This document shows, piece after piece, positions 27,861 to 40,234 of a DNA stretch of 64,000 nucleotides. A program made the position numbers and the translations under genes. The DNA comes from Cytospora piceicola (Eukaryota; Ascomycota; Sordariomycetes; Diaporthales; Cytosporaceae). Positions within the stretch are counted from its first letter, which is position 1. The number at the start of each line of letters is the position of its first letter. The notes below the pieces were generated by a model. That model had not been told where the DNA came from. It did not search any database and saw nothing but the letters and a program-made list of their open reading frames with translations. Where the stretch lies: the NCBI GenBank assembly GCA_023375675.1, contig JALQBC010000046.1, forward strand, positions 186,001 through 250,000, read 5' to 3'.

Positions 27861-28499
27861 GATAAAGAAGGTAAAGATAGAAATAGCTAATATAAACCTT
27901 TTACGCCTTCTCCTTTTACCGTCTTTATAATAAATAAAGAAGGTAAAAACAGAGATATTATAATAAATAATAGTCTTTTCGGTAAAGATAATAAGGTTAC
28001 CTTTTTAAATAACGAAGTCGATAATAATAAAGGTTTTATATTAGTAAATATAGTATTAGAAAAGGCTTTTAAACTTAAGGCTAAGCAGTAAACGAAAGCC
28101 GATAATAATATCTTAAAGCGCTTTAGTCGTAAGTTCGGTATCGAAATAGCTAACGTTACTCGAAAAAAGTAAAAACAGGAGTTTAAGCGTACTTATAGCT
28201 TTTTTCAGAACCTTTATTTTAAGCTTATAAACGATAAACTTATAAATCTAAAAAGGCTTTAGCTATAAGTTCGACGGCTATAGCCTCGGTTTTTATAACG
28301 CTTATAGTATTTTACGTTTAAACGTAAAAAGGTATTTTATCGTTTAGATTATTTATAGCCTTAGTATATAAAAGCGTTATTATAAAATCGTAATAGTTTT
28401 AATAACTAAAGGAAAGAAAGACCGGTTTAGCTTATTACTCGGGTATATATACCGATATAGCTACTTATAACCGGGAAAGAAATAACTATACTAAAAGGC
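27861..28499 (+). pseudogene. Decayed ORF, unknown (213 codons)
   Basis: A single plus-strand frame of 213 codons, interrupted only by TAA/TAG. It is polar at first (SPFTVFIINKEGKNRD, SLFGKDNKVTFLNNEVDN), then basic and helical (RKFGIEIANVTRK, RTYSFFQNLYFKLINDKL, RKKVFYRLDYL). The residue mix and length support a former gene. I cannot name it. Confidence 0.5.
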
Positions 28500-29410
28500 T
28501 AAAAGAGCTTTATAGTAATAGCGATATTATAATTAGCTTAAATATTATAAACAGGCCCCTTTATAGTAAATAAATTAATTATCTAGTTATTTAGTTTTAA
28601 ACTTTATAATAAGTTATCGAATTTATAAACTCTTTACTTAAATTTTAATAATAAAGGTTATATAACTATATTCGGTATTAAACGGCTATTTCTTATAACT
28701 TTTAATTATAATATTAAAAGTATTAAATATAATAGAGTAGTTATAGTTATTACGTTAAGTTAAAAATATACTTTTTATAATTAAAACTATTAATTATTCG
28801 GCCGGTTAATTAATAAGCTATAACTTTTATATAGATTTAAAATAAAATTTCTAAGTTAAAGATAGTTTATAATATATTAAACTAAAATAAGTATTAAAAC
28901 CGTTATTTTAAAATAAAACTAAGGTAAAAAAAAGCATTACTTATAATTTTATATCTATATATATATATAAGATTTAAGCTGTTTAAAAGGTACGACTTAT
29001 CGGTTAATACTAAAAACTAAATATACTATTAGGCCTTATCTCTTTTACTTTATTTATTATTATTATCGTTTTATACGATATTAGCTTTAGCCTTTTAAGC
29101 TAAACGGAAGCAATATATTAATATTATAACAGCGGCTACCTTTACGAAAATATATAAAAACTTATTAATAAACTTAACCGTATCGACTATACGCTTTTAG
29201 CTAAAAGTATCGAGGTTAGTTTTAGCTATTATCTTTCTAATAGCTTTACCGGCTTCGATATAAGTAGTAGCTTAACCTTTTAGTATTTTACCTTTCCGGA
29301 CGGTTTTTATATTAAAGCCTTTAACCTTATCGTTAAAAGTAATAAAAAGGTCTTCCGGTTACTATCTATATTAGTTAAGTTATAAACTTTATATAAAAAA
29401 GACTTATTTA

Positions 29411-29968
29411 ATAAAACTTAATAAATAGCTCGGCCGGGAGACTAATAGCCGAGGCTAAAGTATTTCTAGTATTAACGTTAAAGCTAGGACGTATAAGCTT
29501 TTTAAAGGTATACGCTTTATCGAGCGTATAAATCGGCCTTTTATTTATAGTTTTTTTAAAGGCGTTATTTATAGTCGTTCCGAAAGCGTTATTTATAGTC
29601 GTTCCGAAAACGTTAATTAAGTTTCTATTCGTAATCTTTTTAAAGGTATTAATTAAACCGTTTATAACTATTTTAAAGTTAGTTAAGCTGTTTATAGCTA
29701 TTCCGAAGTTAGTTAAACCGTTTATAGTTCTTAAAGCGTTAATTAAGTTTCTGTCTATAACTTTAAAAGTATTAGTTAAGTTATTATTTATAGTTCTCCG
29801 GAAAAGGTTAGTCGAGTTATCGTTTATAGCTTTATTAATAATATCGATTAAGCTATACGTTTTAAACTTATTTAAATAACATAACTTAGCTATATTTATA
29901 GTAACGTATACGATAGTAAAAAGAACGTCTTTTTTTTTTATATTACTATATTTTACTTTAAAGTGCTT
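29411..29968 (-). pseudogene. 186-codon stop-free relic with 8-10-residue repeats
   Basis: On the minus strand there is no stop codon from 29,968 down to a TAA at 29,408-29,410, which is remarkable in DNA this rich in TAA and TAG. The centre (29,530-29,830) is an in-frame repeat. 30-bp units give NFGIAINSLT and NFKIVINGLI. 24-bp units give NAFGTTIN. A more complex region follows (KRPIYTLDKAYTFKKLIRPS, SLPAELFIKFY). There is no ATG, so no start can be assigned. The function is unknown. Confidence 0.5.
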
Positions 29969-31204
29969 TTAAGTATTTTTAACTATACTGTCCTTTTTAA
30001 AAGAAACGGTAAAACGGATAAAAAAGAATACTATTATATAAAAAAGCTATAAAACGTTTAAGTTATAAATAGCCCGGAAGGTAATATAATTATTACAATT
30101 ACAGGTAAAGCCGTTAAAGGTAAGTAAAAGGCTATAAGCCTTATTCTTTTACTCTAAGTTATAAAAAGAGTCGGCTTAATAGTTATAATAGCGCTTTAAA
30201 AAGGTAAAGACGAAAAGGCTTATATAAATAGTAAAGATATAGATAAGAAAGATATAGACAGAATAATATAAACAGAAAAATATAAACAGCTAATAAGGTT
30301 TAAAAGGTATTTAATAAGTAAAGTAAGATATACAATAGCAGATTTATACTTATATATCGTATACCGTCGTTTTAAAAAGCTAGGCTTACTATTTATAACC
30401 GCTTTTACGATAAGATATAAATAGTAAAGACCTATTAAACACTTTTCTTTATAATAGCCGGTATATAAACACTATTTTATAATAAAATAATAATTTATCG
30501 TATATAGAAATAACAAAAGCCGACCTAAACTTATTAAGAAAGTAATAGTTTATATATATAAATATACCGGTAATAACTTTAGCTTATAAAGTTAAATATT
30601 TAAACCTATAATATAAAAAAGTAATAGCTATTATATAAGAAAATATAAGTAAAAACGTATAGCTTATAAGTTTAAATATTTTACTAAGATAGAATATTAT
30701 ATATAAAGACCGGTTTTTATAATTAAGTAAAGAGCGGAATTAAAGGTCTGTTAATATAAATCTTACTATCGGTAATAATATATATAGCTAATTTTAAGCC
30801 GTATAACGATAAGTCGAAGTACTTATTATTATTAGACACTCTTTTTTACTTATAGCTTACTATTATACTTCTTTATACTTAACGAAATTACCGCCGGAGG
30901 CAGTTATTATTATTAAATACCTTCTTCCTTATAGTATTTTATAGCCGGGTAAACCTTTTTCTTTATACTTAACGAAATTACTACCGGAAGTAACTGTTAT
31001 TATTAGATAAGATATAAATATATAGCCGGAAAGCGTATATTTTATCGTTTATATTTAATAATACCGCGGTATAGATAAATAAGTAAACTTCCGGCGAAAT
31101 TATTATCGGAAGCTTTTATAACTAAATACTTTTATTTTCTATACTTACAAGTTTATAAATAAAGAGACTAAAAAGTACTTAACAAAATTATATCTACTCG
31201 GCGA

Positions 31205-31320
31205 AATTATAGCTAAATATAAAATAAACTACTTAGTAAGATTATAGCTAGATATAAAATAAACTACCTAGTAAGATTATACTTAAATATAAAATAAACT
31301 ATCCGATAATATTAGATCTA
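31205..31320. repeat. 35-bp tandem repeat, three copies
   Basis: AAAATAAACT recurs at 31,221, 31,256 and 31,291 inside units that also share AGATTATA and ATAT. The period is 35 bp, not a codon multiple. Confidence 0.65.
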
Positions 31321-32004
31321 CCGGCAAAAGGGTATTAGATAAATAAACTATCCGGGCCGTTAAGGTTTAGCTTTTATTAATATAACGTATTAGGTATATA
31401 TATACAGATACGTTAAAGTAGCGTAATATTATATCTGCTACTTAGATTAAAAAGGTTAAGAAAAGTAGTTTCGGATAATACGATTAAAAGACGTATTAAG
31501 TATAGTTTTTAAGGTTAGCCGTTTAATTACGATACTTAATATAATCTAAAATTATTAAACTATAACGTAGTTAGTTAAACTTATAATAAAAACAGGTATA
31601 TACTTTAAACAGGTTTAAAATAAATATAATAATAGTGTTTAGTCTTTTTTTAATATCGCGTTTACTTAATAATAAAGTATTATAAGATTAGCCGCCTATA
31701 ATACTTTACTATTAAATAATTAAAATACCGGAAGAAATATAAATTATAAAGTTAGTATAGTTACTATCGAAAAGGCCGATATTAAAGTATTTCGAGGTTA
31801 GCCGCTTAAGGTACTTTAGTATTAGTCTTTAGTAAATAAACAGAAAATAAAGAATATCTATAGCTATATAAATAAAAACTATATAACAGTATACTTTAAC
31901 GTCTTTTATATTACTTTCTTTCCGGTATATTTTTAATATCGTTTTTATCTTATATTTTACCGTTTTAAACTTATATATCGTTATCGCTTTCATATCTTTT
32001 ACTA

Positions 32005-32240
32005 ATTAAGATCTTGTTTTTAAAATCTCGTGTTTTCTATATAAGTTTTAACTCTTATCGTCTTTACCGACCAGTATTAATATATCTTAAACCCTTCTCT
32101 AATATAAAGCTGCTAACGGTTTAAGATCTTATCTTTAAAATCTCGTATCTTTTATATAGGTTTTAACTCTCGTCGTTTTATAAACTAGTACTAATATATC
32201 CTAAACCTATCTTTTTAAGTATAAAGCCGCTAACTATATT
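32005..32240. repeat. 115-bp tandem duplication
   Basis: AAAATCTCGT at 32,022 and 32,137 marks two copies that also share GGTTTTAACTCT and AATATAAAGC-type strings. It is an imperfect duplication without a recognised function. Confidence 0.55.
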
Positions 32241-33262
32241 AAACGACGGTTCTATTTATAATAAAGACGTCGATAATACCGTACGGTTTTAAATTAAGCT
32301 TTTATATTTTAATACCGAGGTATTTTATACTATCTTATATTCCGAGCAGAATAAGTCTAAAAAAGATACCTTTATCCTTTTAGATATAAAAAGGAAGTAA
32401 GTTATAAATAAGGCTTTCGACTAACTAAGTCTTAATTACCTTATAAACCCTCTCCGGTATAAGTTAAAAAGAGATAAGAATAATATCCGGAAATTTTATT
32501 ATATATATATCGCCGATACTTTAAAAACTATAACTATAAAAAAGCTAACCGGTATAACCGGTATATAAGTCGGCTTTATTAATAACCTCGTTTTTTTTTA
32601 TATACTTAAAATATAAGCTAAAAACCGCTATCGTATTGTTTATAGTCTCTTATACGTTATAAACTAAAAACAGCCGCTCGGCCTGTTTAAAATTATAACT
32701 ATTTTAAAAAGCGCCGGATAAAATAGTAAGTAAAAGTAAATTATCGTATCTATTATATTTCGCTAATTATTAACACTACTTATAAGATAACCTTTAGATT
32801 AAGTAAGAAGTTTTAAATAAATAGAAAGTAAAAGAATCTCGTTTAACGTTATTATATATCGGTGTTTTCGTACTTTACCGTTTATTTATAGTTATACTTA
32901 TATATTATATTATTAGTCTTTTAAAGTGTATTTCCGGTATAAAAAATAATTACGCTTTTTATTATAAAGAAACCCGAACTTAATAAGTTACTTATATTAA
33001 ATTATATAAAAGAGTTATAATAAATATATATATACTTTAATAGATAAGAGTATTTCTAACTAAACTATAGTTTTTTAAAAGCTATATAAAACTATTATTA
33101 TTACAGGTAGTAAAATCGGACGCTCCGATTACTATAATAATAAATTAAAATAATACTTAAAATACCTCGACCTTAAGAATAGCTATAAGTAACTATCGAA
33201 TACTCCGATAGCGTTAAAGGTTAAAAGTATTTAGCTATAACGCTAAAAAGTATAAAAGGCCT

Positions 33263-33931
33263 TTTACCCGGTATTATAACGCTATTATAAACGAAGAATA
33301 AAGCTTAATATATTAATACTACGAAAAACAGTTTAACGATACCTTTTATAAAAGGCCTTTCTTATAACTATAGAATTTATAGCGCTATATACATATATAA
33401 TATTAATAAAAGGTTTATAATAAAGCTATAAACTATACCTTTATTACCGTCGACCTTTTAATAATATAGCCTTATAAAAGATAAATTTAGCTACTAGCCT
33501 ATAATTATAATAGCGATAAAGTATTCCGTTATATTCCTATCGGCAGCTTTTTAAAGTATTTAAGTAATTACCCGGTCGGTTCCGATATAGACTTTAAAAC
33601 CTATACTTTAAAAAAGCGTTAAAACTATCGTAAGAATTACTTTAAGGTTATACCTGTTTATAATATTAAGCGGTTAAATAAAGTCTTTATATAGTAAAAA
33701 GAGGTCTTTTAGCTTATATATAAAGCGAAGTAAAAGCTAGACTAACGTATAGCTAAGCTAATAAACTCGTAAAGCGTTATATATAAATATTTTAATATAT
33801 ACGTTTTTTTAACCTTCGAGTAAAAAGTAATATCGCCGGAAACCTTAGTATAGAATTTTAAGCTAACAGCGTACTTAAGGCTAGTTATATTTTATATAGT
33901 AAGTTATTTACTTTAAAGCCGGTATAATACT
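33263..33931 (+). pseudogene. Decayed ORF, unknown (223 codons)
   Basis: Plus-strand frame of 223 codons with TAA/TAG interruptions only. Recognisable peptide runs are YEKQFNDTFYKRPFL, KVFRYIPIGSFLKYLSNYPV, GSDIDFKTYTLKKR and FEQKVISPETLV. A less certain open stretch lies just upstream (about 32,760-33,250) in another frame, so an indel or intron may separate them. Together with 34,498-35,093 this may be the remains of one large gene. I found no family signature. Confidence 0.5.
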
Positions 33932-34497
33932 AATAATATAAAGTTTTATAAGAAAAGGGACTATATTACTATATTATTTAAAGCGTTAGCTTAGTTTTTA
34001 ATAAAGTACTAGCTATAAAGCGGGATTTAGCTTAATAACTTAGTCGAGTATAAACCGTTTATTAAGTATAACGGTAGCTATTTATATTATAACTCGTTTT
34101 ATATTAATTCTAATTATCTTACTTAAAAGCTATACTATATTAATTAAAATAAAATAAAGTATTATAACTACGCCCTTTTACTACGTCGAAGTAAACTACT
34201 TATTCTATTAACGTATTCGGAATATAAACCGCCTTATTTCTTTTAAGTATATCGGCCTTTTCGGTATATAAGTAAACAGTTAATATAAGATAGTATATAG
34301 CCTTAATAACCTTTAAACACGTTTTACTTTAGATTTAAATGTTAAAAGAGTTTAAAGGTATACCGAAAAGCTTAAAAACGTTACAGCCGTAGTAATATAC
34401 GTTCCTTTCGTTCGAATATAAGCTACCGGTTTTATTTAACGCCGTTATTACTATAGATTTTAACTAGCTTTACTACTTATCGAGGATTTAAAAAAAA

Positions 34498-35093
34498 GTC
34501 GACCGGCTATAACTTCTTTATCCTTTTTATATTATTATTAAGTCTTTTATAAAGGTTTTTACCTATTAGAATTACCTTTTCTTTTATTATAATAATACTT
34601 TAAAAGCGACTCGGCTTATTAAAGTCCGGGCTTTAATAGTAAAGTAAAAGTAGTACTTAAAGGTATTATTTAAGCTATCGCCGAATAATCCGACGGCTAA
34701 AAGGGTAAAATAAGTATTAAGTATAGGGTTTAAATAGTATTATATAAAAGAATAAGATTTAAAGAGGTAGCTATAGTAATAACGTTTTAAAGTTAATATT
34801 TATATATAGCTTTTATTTATATTTTTTCTTAAAACCTATAAATAAAGTAAAGCCGTTTTAAATATAAGGAAAAGAGTTTACTAGCTAGTTATTACTATAG
34901 CGTTAGCTTTTCGTATAATATTAAATCCGAAACTATAAATTATATAAAAGAGAGATAATTAAAAGCTAATACAGATCGATAATAAACTTTATAATAAACT
35001 TTAGTATAGTAAGTTACGCTTTATTTTCTTTCGGCCTATAAATACCTTAGGTTTTTAAAGCTATTATAATTTATAGTAAACTAAAAGAAGTTA
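34498..35093 (+). pseudogene. Decayed ORF, unknown (about 198 codons)
   Basis: Plus-strand frame running through about 198 codons, again broken only by TAA/TAG. It begins VDRL and contains LYPFYIIIKSFIKVFTY, NYLFFYYNNTLKATRLIKVR, LFKLSPNNPTAKRVK and LVITIALAFRIILNPKL. It lies 570 bp downstream of the relic at 33,263-33,931 on the same strand, so both may come from one gene. No catalytic motif is recognisable. Confidence 0.5.
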
Positions 35094-36124
35094 AATTCTT
35101 ATAAAAACTAGCTAAAAGTAAGTATAAGTAATAGTATATATATTATATCTTTTAAACGTAGCTATATATTATATTAAATTAATAAAGTAAAAAGGGAATC
35201 GATTTAAAATCTAGTTCGTTTATATATATATAAAAAGAGTATACGTAGGTATAAAGTATATAATTTATATTATTATCTATTAAGCTTTATTTTATTAATA
35301 ACTTTTAAAAATATTTAAAGTAAGAGTAATTACTTTATATAAGACGTTTAAACCTATATATATATCTTAAATATAGGTTAGTCTTAATAGATTTTACTAT
35401 AATTAATCCTTTAGCTTTTAATAAACGTTCTAACTTATTAGCCTATACGTTAAAGTTAGTTCTACTTTATAAATAGTCTATTACGTTAATATAAAAGAGG
35501 ACGTACTTTAGTTATATTCGCTATTACTTTAACGAAAAAAAACATTATTATAACGTCGTTTAATTTAAGCTAAAAAATTATATAATTAAAGATTATAAAC
35601 CCGAACTACCGGCTTCTTAGTCTTTTTAAAGTAGTTATCGGGGTTATTAAGCTACGTATAAAAGTCTATCGCGATATACTTAAAGCTTTTATAATAACAG
35701 CTTAAATAGAAAAAATCGCCGTTAAGCGTAATAATACCGAGATAATAATAGCTTAACTAGCTTTTAAAAACCTTCTTTTACTTTATATAAAATATACTGT
35801 TTATAAAAGGCAGTAGGTTATCGTTTATTATTCGGTAGTAGTTATACTTTTATTTAAAGAATATCGGAAAGGCTAAAACTACTACTTTTAAGTTTAATAG
35901 ACTATTTAAAGTAACGAACTAGTTAGTTTTTATTAAAGTATAAAGTAAAACAACTTACTCGATCTACTCGATATTTTCGAATACTAGCCTTTTAAAAGAA
36001 AACTACGTATCGACTAAAATAATATCGTTTTTAATTATTTAAAGCAGGTTTATATTTACTATTAAAATAAAGTTAGTTTAATAAATTTATCTCGCTCGGT
36101 ATTTATATATTATATAATGCCTAT

Positions 36125-36290
36125 TCTATAAACGCTGATATTTTATTATTTTTAACCGAGTTTATAAACGTCGATATTTTATTGTTTTTAGCCGAATTTA
36201 TAAACATCGATATTTTATTATTTTTAACCGAGTTTATAAACGTCGATATTTTATCGTTTTTAACCGAGTTTATAAACGTTAATTTTATTA
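36125..36290. repeat. 36-bp tandem repeat (12 codons)
   Basis: TTTATAAACGTCGATATTTT is repeated about 4.5 times with a 36-bp period (for example TATAAACG at 36,128 and 36,164). Minus-strand reading gives a 12-residue unit ending NIDVYK with TAA interruptions. Confidence 0.65.
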
Positions 36291-36452
36291 TAAGTAAGTT
36301 ATATTTAACTATTTCGATATAGAGTTTTTATAAAAAATAATCTGTTTATATAAGTGCCGGTAAAGTAAAACTATACTTTAGTCGTAAGTCGAAAAACCTA
36401 CTAAAGATAAATATTTTTACAATTTCTTTATAAAGCTTCTTTAATAAAAAAA

Positions 36453-36905
36453 GTATAAAAGGCTAAGCTAGGGCTTTATTAGTAAAGGTATAAGAGGCGA
36501 GCTTTTCTACATCTACTAAAAAAAGAGTAAAAGGCTAAGCTAAGGCTTTTTTAACAGAAGTATAAAAGATAAGCTTTTCTGTTTTTATTAGAAAAAAGGT
36601 AGAAGGTTAAGCTAAAGCTCTTTTAATAAAGGTATAAAAGGCAAGCTCTTTTGCCTTTACTAAAGAAAAGGTAAAAGGCTAAGCTAAAGCTCTTTTAATA
36701 AAGAAGGTATAAGAGGCGAGCTTTTCTGCTTTTATTAAAAAAGAAGTAAAAGGCTAAGTTAAAGCTTTTTTAGCAGAGAAGGTATAAAAGGCAAGCTCTT
36801 CTACCTTTATTAAAAAAGAGGTAAAAGGCTAAGCTAAAGCTCTTTTAATAGAGAAGGTATAAAAGGTAAGCTTTTTTAATAAAGAAGGTATAAAAGGCTA
36901 AGCCG
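36453..36905. repeat. 72/75-bp tandem repeat, about 6 copies
   Basis: Units beginning GTAAAAGGCTAAGCTAAAGC start near 36,453, 36,527, 36,599, 36,671, 36,746 and 36,821. Most intervals are 72 or 75 bp, that is 24 or 25 codons. At least one plus frame and two minus frames can be read through apart from TAA/TAG, so I cannot choose the coding strand. The unit has internal inverted similarity (GCTAAGC against GCTTTTCTG). Confidence 0.7.
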
Positions 36906-39568
36906 AAGCTATATTATCTTTACTTTAAAGTAAAAAATTAGTATATTTAAGCTAATAGCGTTTAGTTTAATAAACTAAAAGGTTATCGTCTTTTTATTAA
37001 ATATTTAAAGGCCGAAAGGTTTTAACGATATAAATAAGCTAAGCTACTTATAAGTTTTTAAACCGAATACCGGGAGTTTATATTATAATATCTTAAAAAC
37101 AGTAGTAATATCTCTGTTTATACGCTATTTTTTATATTATATCTCTACTAAGATATTTAATAAGTAGTTATAAAAAATATAATAATATCTTATAAAGCTT
37201 TCCTACTTTAAGTTTAATAATTAAGGTTTAAACGGAAAAGCTGTTTTTAAATAACTATAAACTTATTATTAGCTAATAACTTATCTGTAACGTTTTAGTT
37301 AAAGCTTTTTTTAATATAACTACCTTAACTTATCGTAAAAAAATCTTTTAACTTAAACCGCTTTTTATTATTACTCTACTATCGCCTCGGCTATTTATAC
37401 TTTTTCTAAGCTATACTATAACGGAAAATAAACCTTAAGCTAAGTAGCTATAGCTATAGCTATAACCGTATATATAAATTTCCGGCAGGTTATATAATAT
37501 ATAAAGTTAAGCAGAATCGTATTAGCCTTTTTATCGTTTTAGTCTGTTTACTTCTATATAAAGGTTTTAATTAGAATCGGAAATATAAAAGTAGCTTAAC
37601 CTAATGCCTTTAATAAGGTAGTAAAGGAAGTTATCTTTTATAACTAGCTCGAGGTAGGGAATCTATCTTTTACGTTTAGCTTCCTTTACGTTTAGCTTCT
37701 TCCGCGTTTAGCTTCTTCTACGTTTAACCTTTTCTACGTTTAACTAAGCTAGGTAAGTAGTTATTACAGTTAAGGCTAAAGTTAATAAGGTAGTAATTAT
37801 ATAAGCACCTTAAAACGCTAACGTAAACGTTTAAAAAGTCTTATACCGTTTCTATTTAAACCTATACACTTATACTATACTAACCGCGCTTATACCTTTA
37901 TACTATTCTACCGTTTCGTTTTTACGTTATAAACCGTCTTAAACACTTACTCTAGCTACTATATATACCTCTTCCTCGTCTATACTTAAGTTAAATAACC
38001 GGTTAAAGTTACTTTTTATTTAAATATAGCTTTTAGTATATAAGGTATACGTTTTATAAGTATATCGAGATAAACCGTTATCTTTATTATTAACGAACAT
38101 TATTAAACTAAACTAAACTTAAACTTAAACCTATACTAATCTTTAACTTTAATAAGCTATATAAAACCGAAAAGAAGATTAAAGATTATTACTATTTTAA
38201 AAGTATTAAATTAAGTAAAGACCTAATACTTTTATAACAGAATATAACCTTATAAAACTTATAGTTAATAAGTTAAGTCGCCCTTATAGCTAATAAGTTA
38301 AAAGAGAAATACAATACGTAAAAGTAGCTATAGTTATCTTCGGGCTAGTAGTTACTTTAGTTTATAAGCGCCCCGGTTAACTATTTACCTTTTTTTTTTA
38401 TTTAAGTACTTTATACTAAAGTATATATTTTCTTAAGTATATTTTATACTTAATAAAATATTATTTTAGTATATTAGATATAGTTTTTAATATATTTATA
38501 ACGAAATCTCGTTATAAGTAATTAATTTTTTTAATTAAATAAATAAACATATAATATAACGTTTTTTACTTCGGTTATTAATCGTATAATACTATTTAGT
38601 AACCTCGATTAGTATATTACTTTTATCGCTTTAATTAGTTAGCTTTTTTTTTATTTTCTTACTTAGCTAGTATCTCGTTTATAAAGAGATATTTAAGTTA
38701 AAAAATCCCTTTTTAAAACTCTTATTTATATTATATATTTTAAATATTACCGGCTATTTATAATTTCGAAACCTTATAATTCCGAAACCTATATATAGTA
38801 AACGTTCTTAATAGTTAAAACTATAAAAATAGCTAAGTAAACAGAACGTTATTAGCTATTATATACTTTATAAGTTTTATATATTATACGATACTTCTTT
38901 TTCTCTTTTTACTTATCGATAATAAATTAAATATTATTATAAAGTAAGACCTGCCTATAAGATAAGACTTATTTAATAAATAAAGGTTACTGTTTCTATA
39001 TAATTAGCGGCGGTAAGGTAAAGTATATATAGTGTTTTTAAATAATAAAGAATTCTAATCTAAACCTTTATAATTCTCTATAAGATATTATTATTTTAAA
39101 TATAAACTAATTTTATATAAAAAAATATCTGTTAGTTATTTATTATATTTATTTATTATCCCGGTATTTTTAATTAGCTAGAACTCTTAAACTTTATATA
39201 CTTAACTCTTAAAGAAAAGATCTGTTAGTCGCTTATTATAAATATCTATTATCCCGGTACTTTTAATTAGCTTAGAACTCTTAAACTTTATATACTTTTA
39301 CTCTTAAACTAATTATTACTCGGCTAAAAAACTATAAGACTTATCTAACGCTATTATTTACTTACTTTATTAATAAGATATCCGAGACCTAAGACTTAAG
39401 TAAGGCTAGAACTTTCTGTAAATATTACTTAATTCCCTTTATATATATAAATACTTATAACACTTAATCGGCTCCGGCCTTTATAAAGTCCTTTATAAAG
39501 CCTTTCTTATTATAAATAACGTTTATAAGGTATTTAAAAAACCTCGTATACCGGGTATTAACGCTTTT

Positions 39569-40045
39569 AGCCTAGCTTTAAAAGATAATTAAAGCCGTGT
39601 CCGGGCTTTTATTTTTAAAGTAAGCTAAATTGCCGCGTAAAATAAGCTAAGGCTATACTTTAAATATAGATAACGCGTTTAGGCTAAGATAATAAAGGTC
39701 GGAAATAAACGCTATACGTTCGATTACTACGTTACCGGCAGTATAGACTATACTATAGTTAATAGTTATGTCTGCTTTACAGCTATTAGCTAGCCTAATA
39801 GCCGTAAGGTTTATAATCGGTCTTTTTTTAATATCTTTTAAAGCGGTTCTTTTAAAGCGATATTATTTAAGTATAAAAGGCTTACTATCGAAGAGGATAA
39901 AGATAAAGACGAGGATCGTTAGACAACTAATAATAAAAGCCGTTAAACTACTAATAATAAAAGCTGCTAAACTACTAATAAGGAGTAACAGGCTTTTACC
40001 GTTAGGTTAAAGAAGGAAGACGATATACTTTATATAGTTAGTTAG
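39569..40045 (+). pseudogene. Decayed ORF ending next to the right telomere-like arrays
   Basis: Plus-strand frame of 159 codons ending with TAG at 40,043-40,045, with internal stops only TAA/TAG. The first half includes KRYTFDYYVTGSIDYTIVN and CFTAIS. The C-terminal part is acidic then Asn/Thr-rich, with a repeated octapeptide-like unit (TTNNKSR, TTNNKSC) before LKKEDDILYIVS. It ends about 190 bp before the first TTAAGG run. The family is not recognised. Confidence 0.5.
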
Positions 40046-40234
40046 TTTTTAATGTTTTATATAATTTTAAGAGAAAGACCGGTTTAATATACTTTATAAA
40101 CGTATATATAATAAACACTTATAAACGACGATAAGAATATATTAATTAATAGTATTAACCTCGACTTTATTTTAATTTAACTACGTATAAGTTTATAGAC
40201 CTTATTAATATCGGTATATATTATAACGTAGTCG

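Larger units (their letters stand above)
1559..40230. other. RIP-degraded AT-rich interior between the inverted arms
   Basis: About 39 kb with TpA in great excess and almost no CpA or TpG. In a sample of 60 bases (3,001-3,060) I count eight TpA, no CpA and no TpG. CpG remains common, so this is not simple decay of methylated CpG. The few surviving CpA sites are mostly in CAG or CAC, and ATG is very rare. No intact gene, tRNA or rRNA is visible. Parts not listed separately are AT-rich sequence in which I see only scattered short open stretches. Confidence 0.9.

Noticed and set aside
39768..40010. 80-aa plus-strand ORF starting with ATG
   Set aside because: A different frame of the same stretch gives a longer, more protein-like relic. 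This one is a shadow with Ile/Lys-rich RIP composition.
1559..40230. Starship-type giant element with a tyrosine recombinase captain
   Set aside because: Size and cargo-like relics would fit, but I found no recognisable recombinase motif, and long terminal inverted repeats are not typical.
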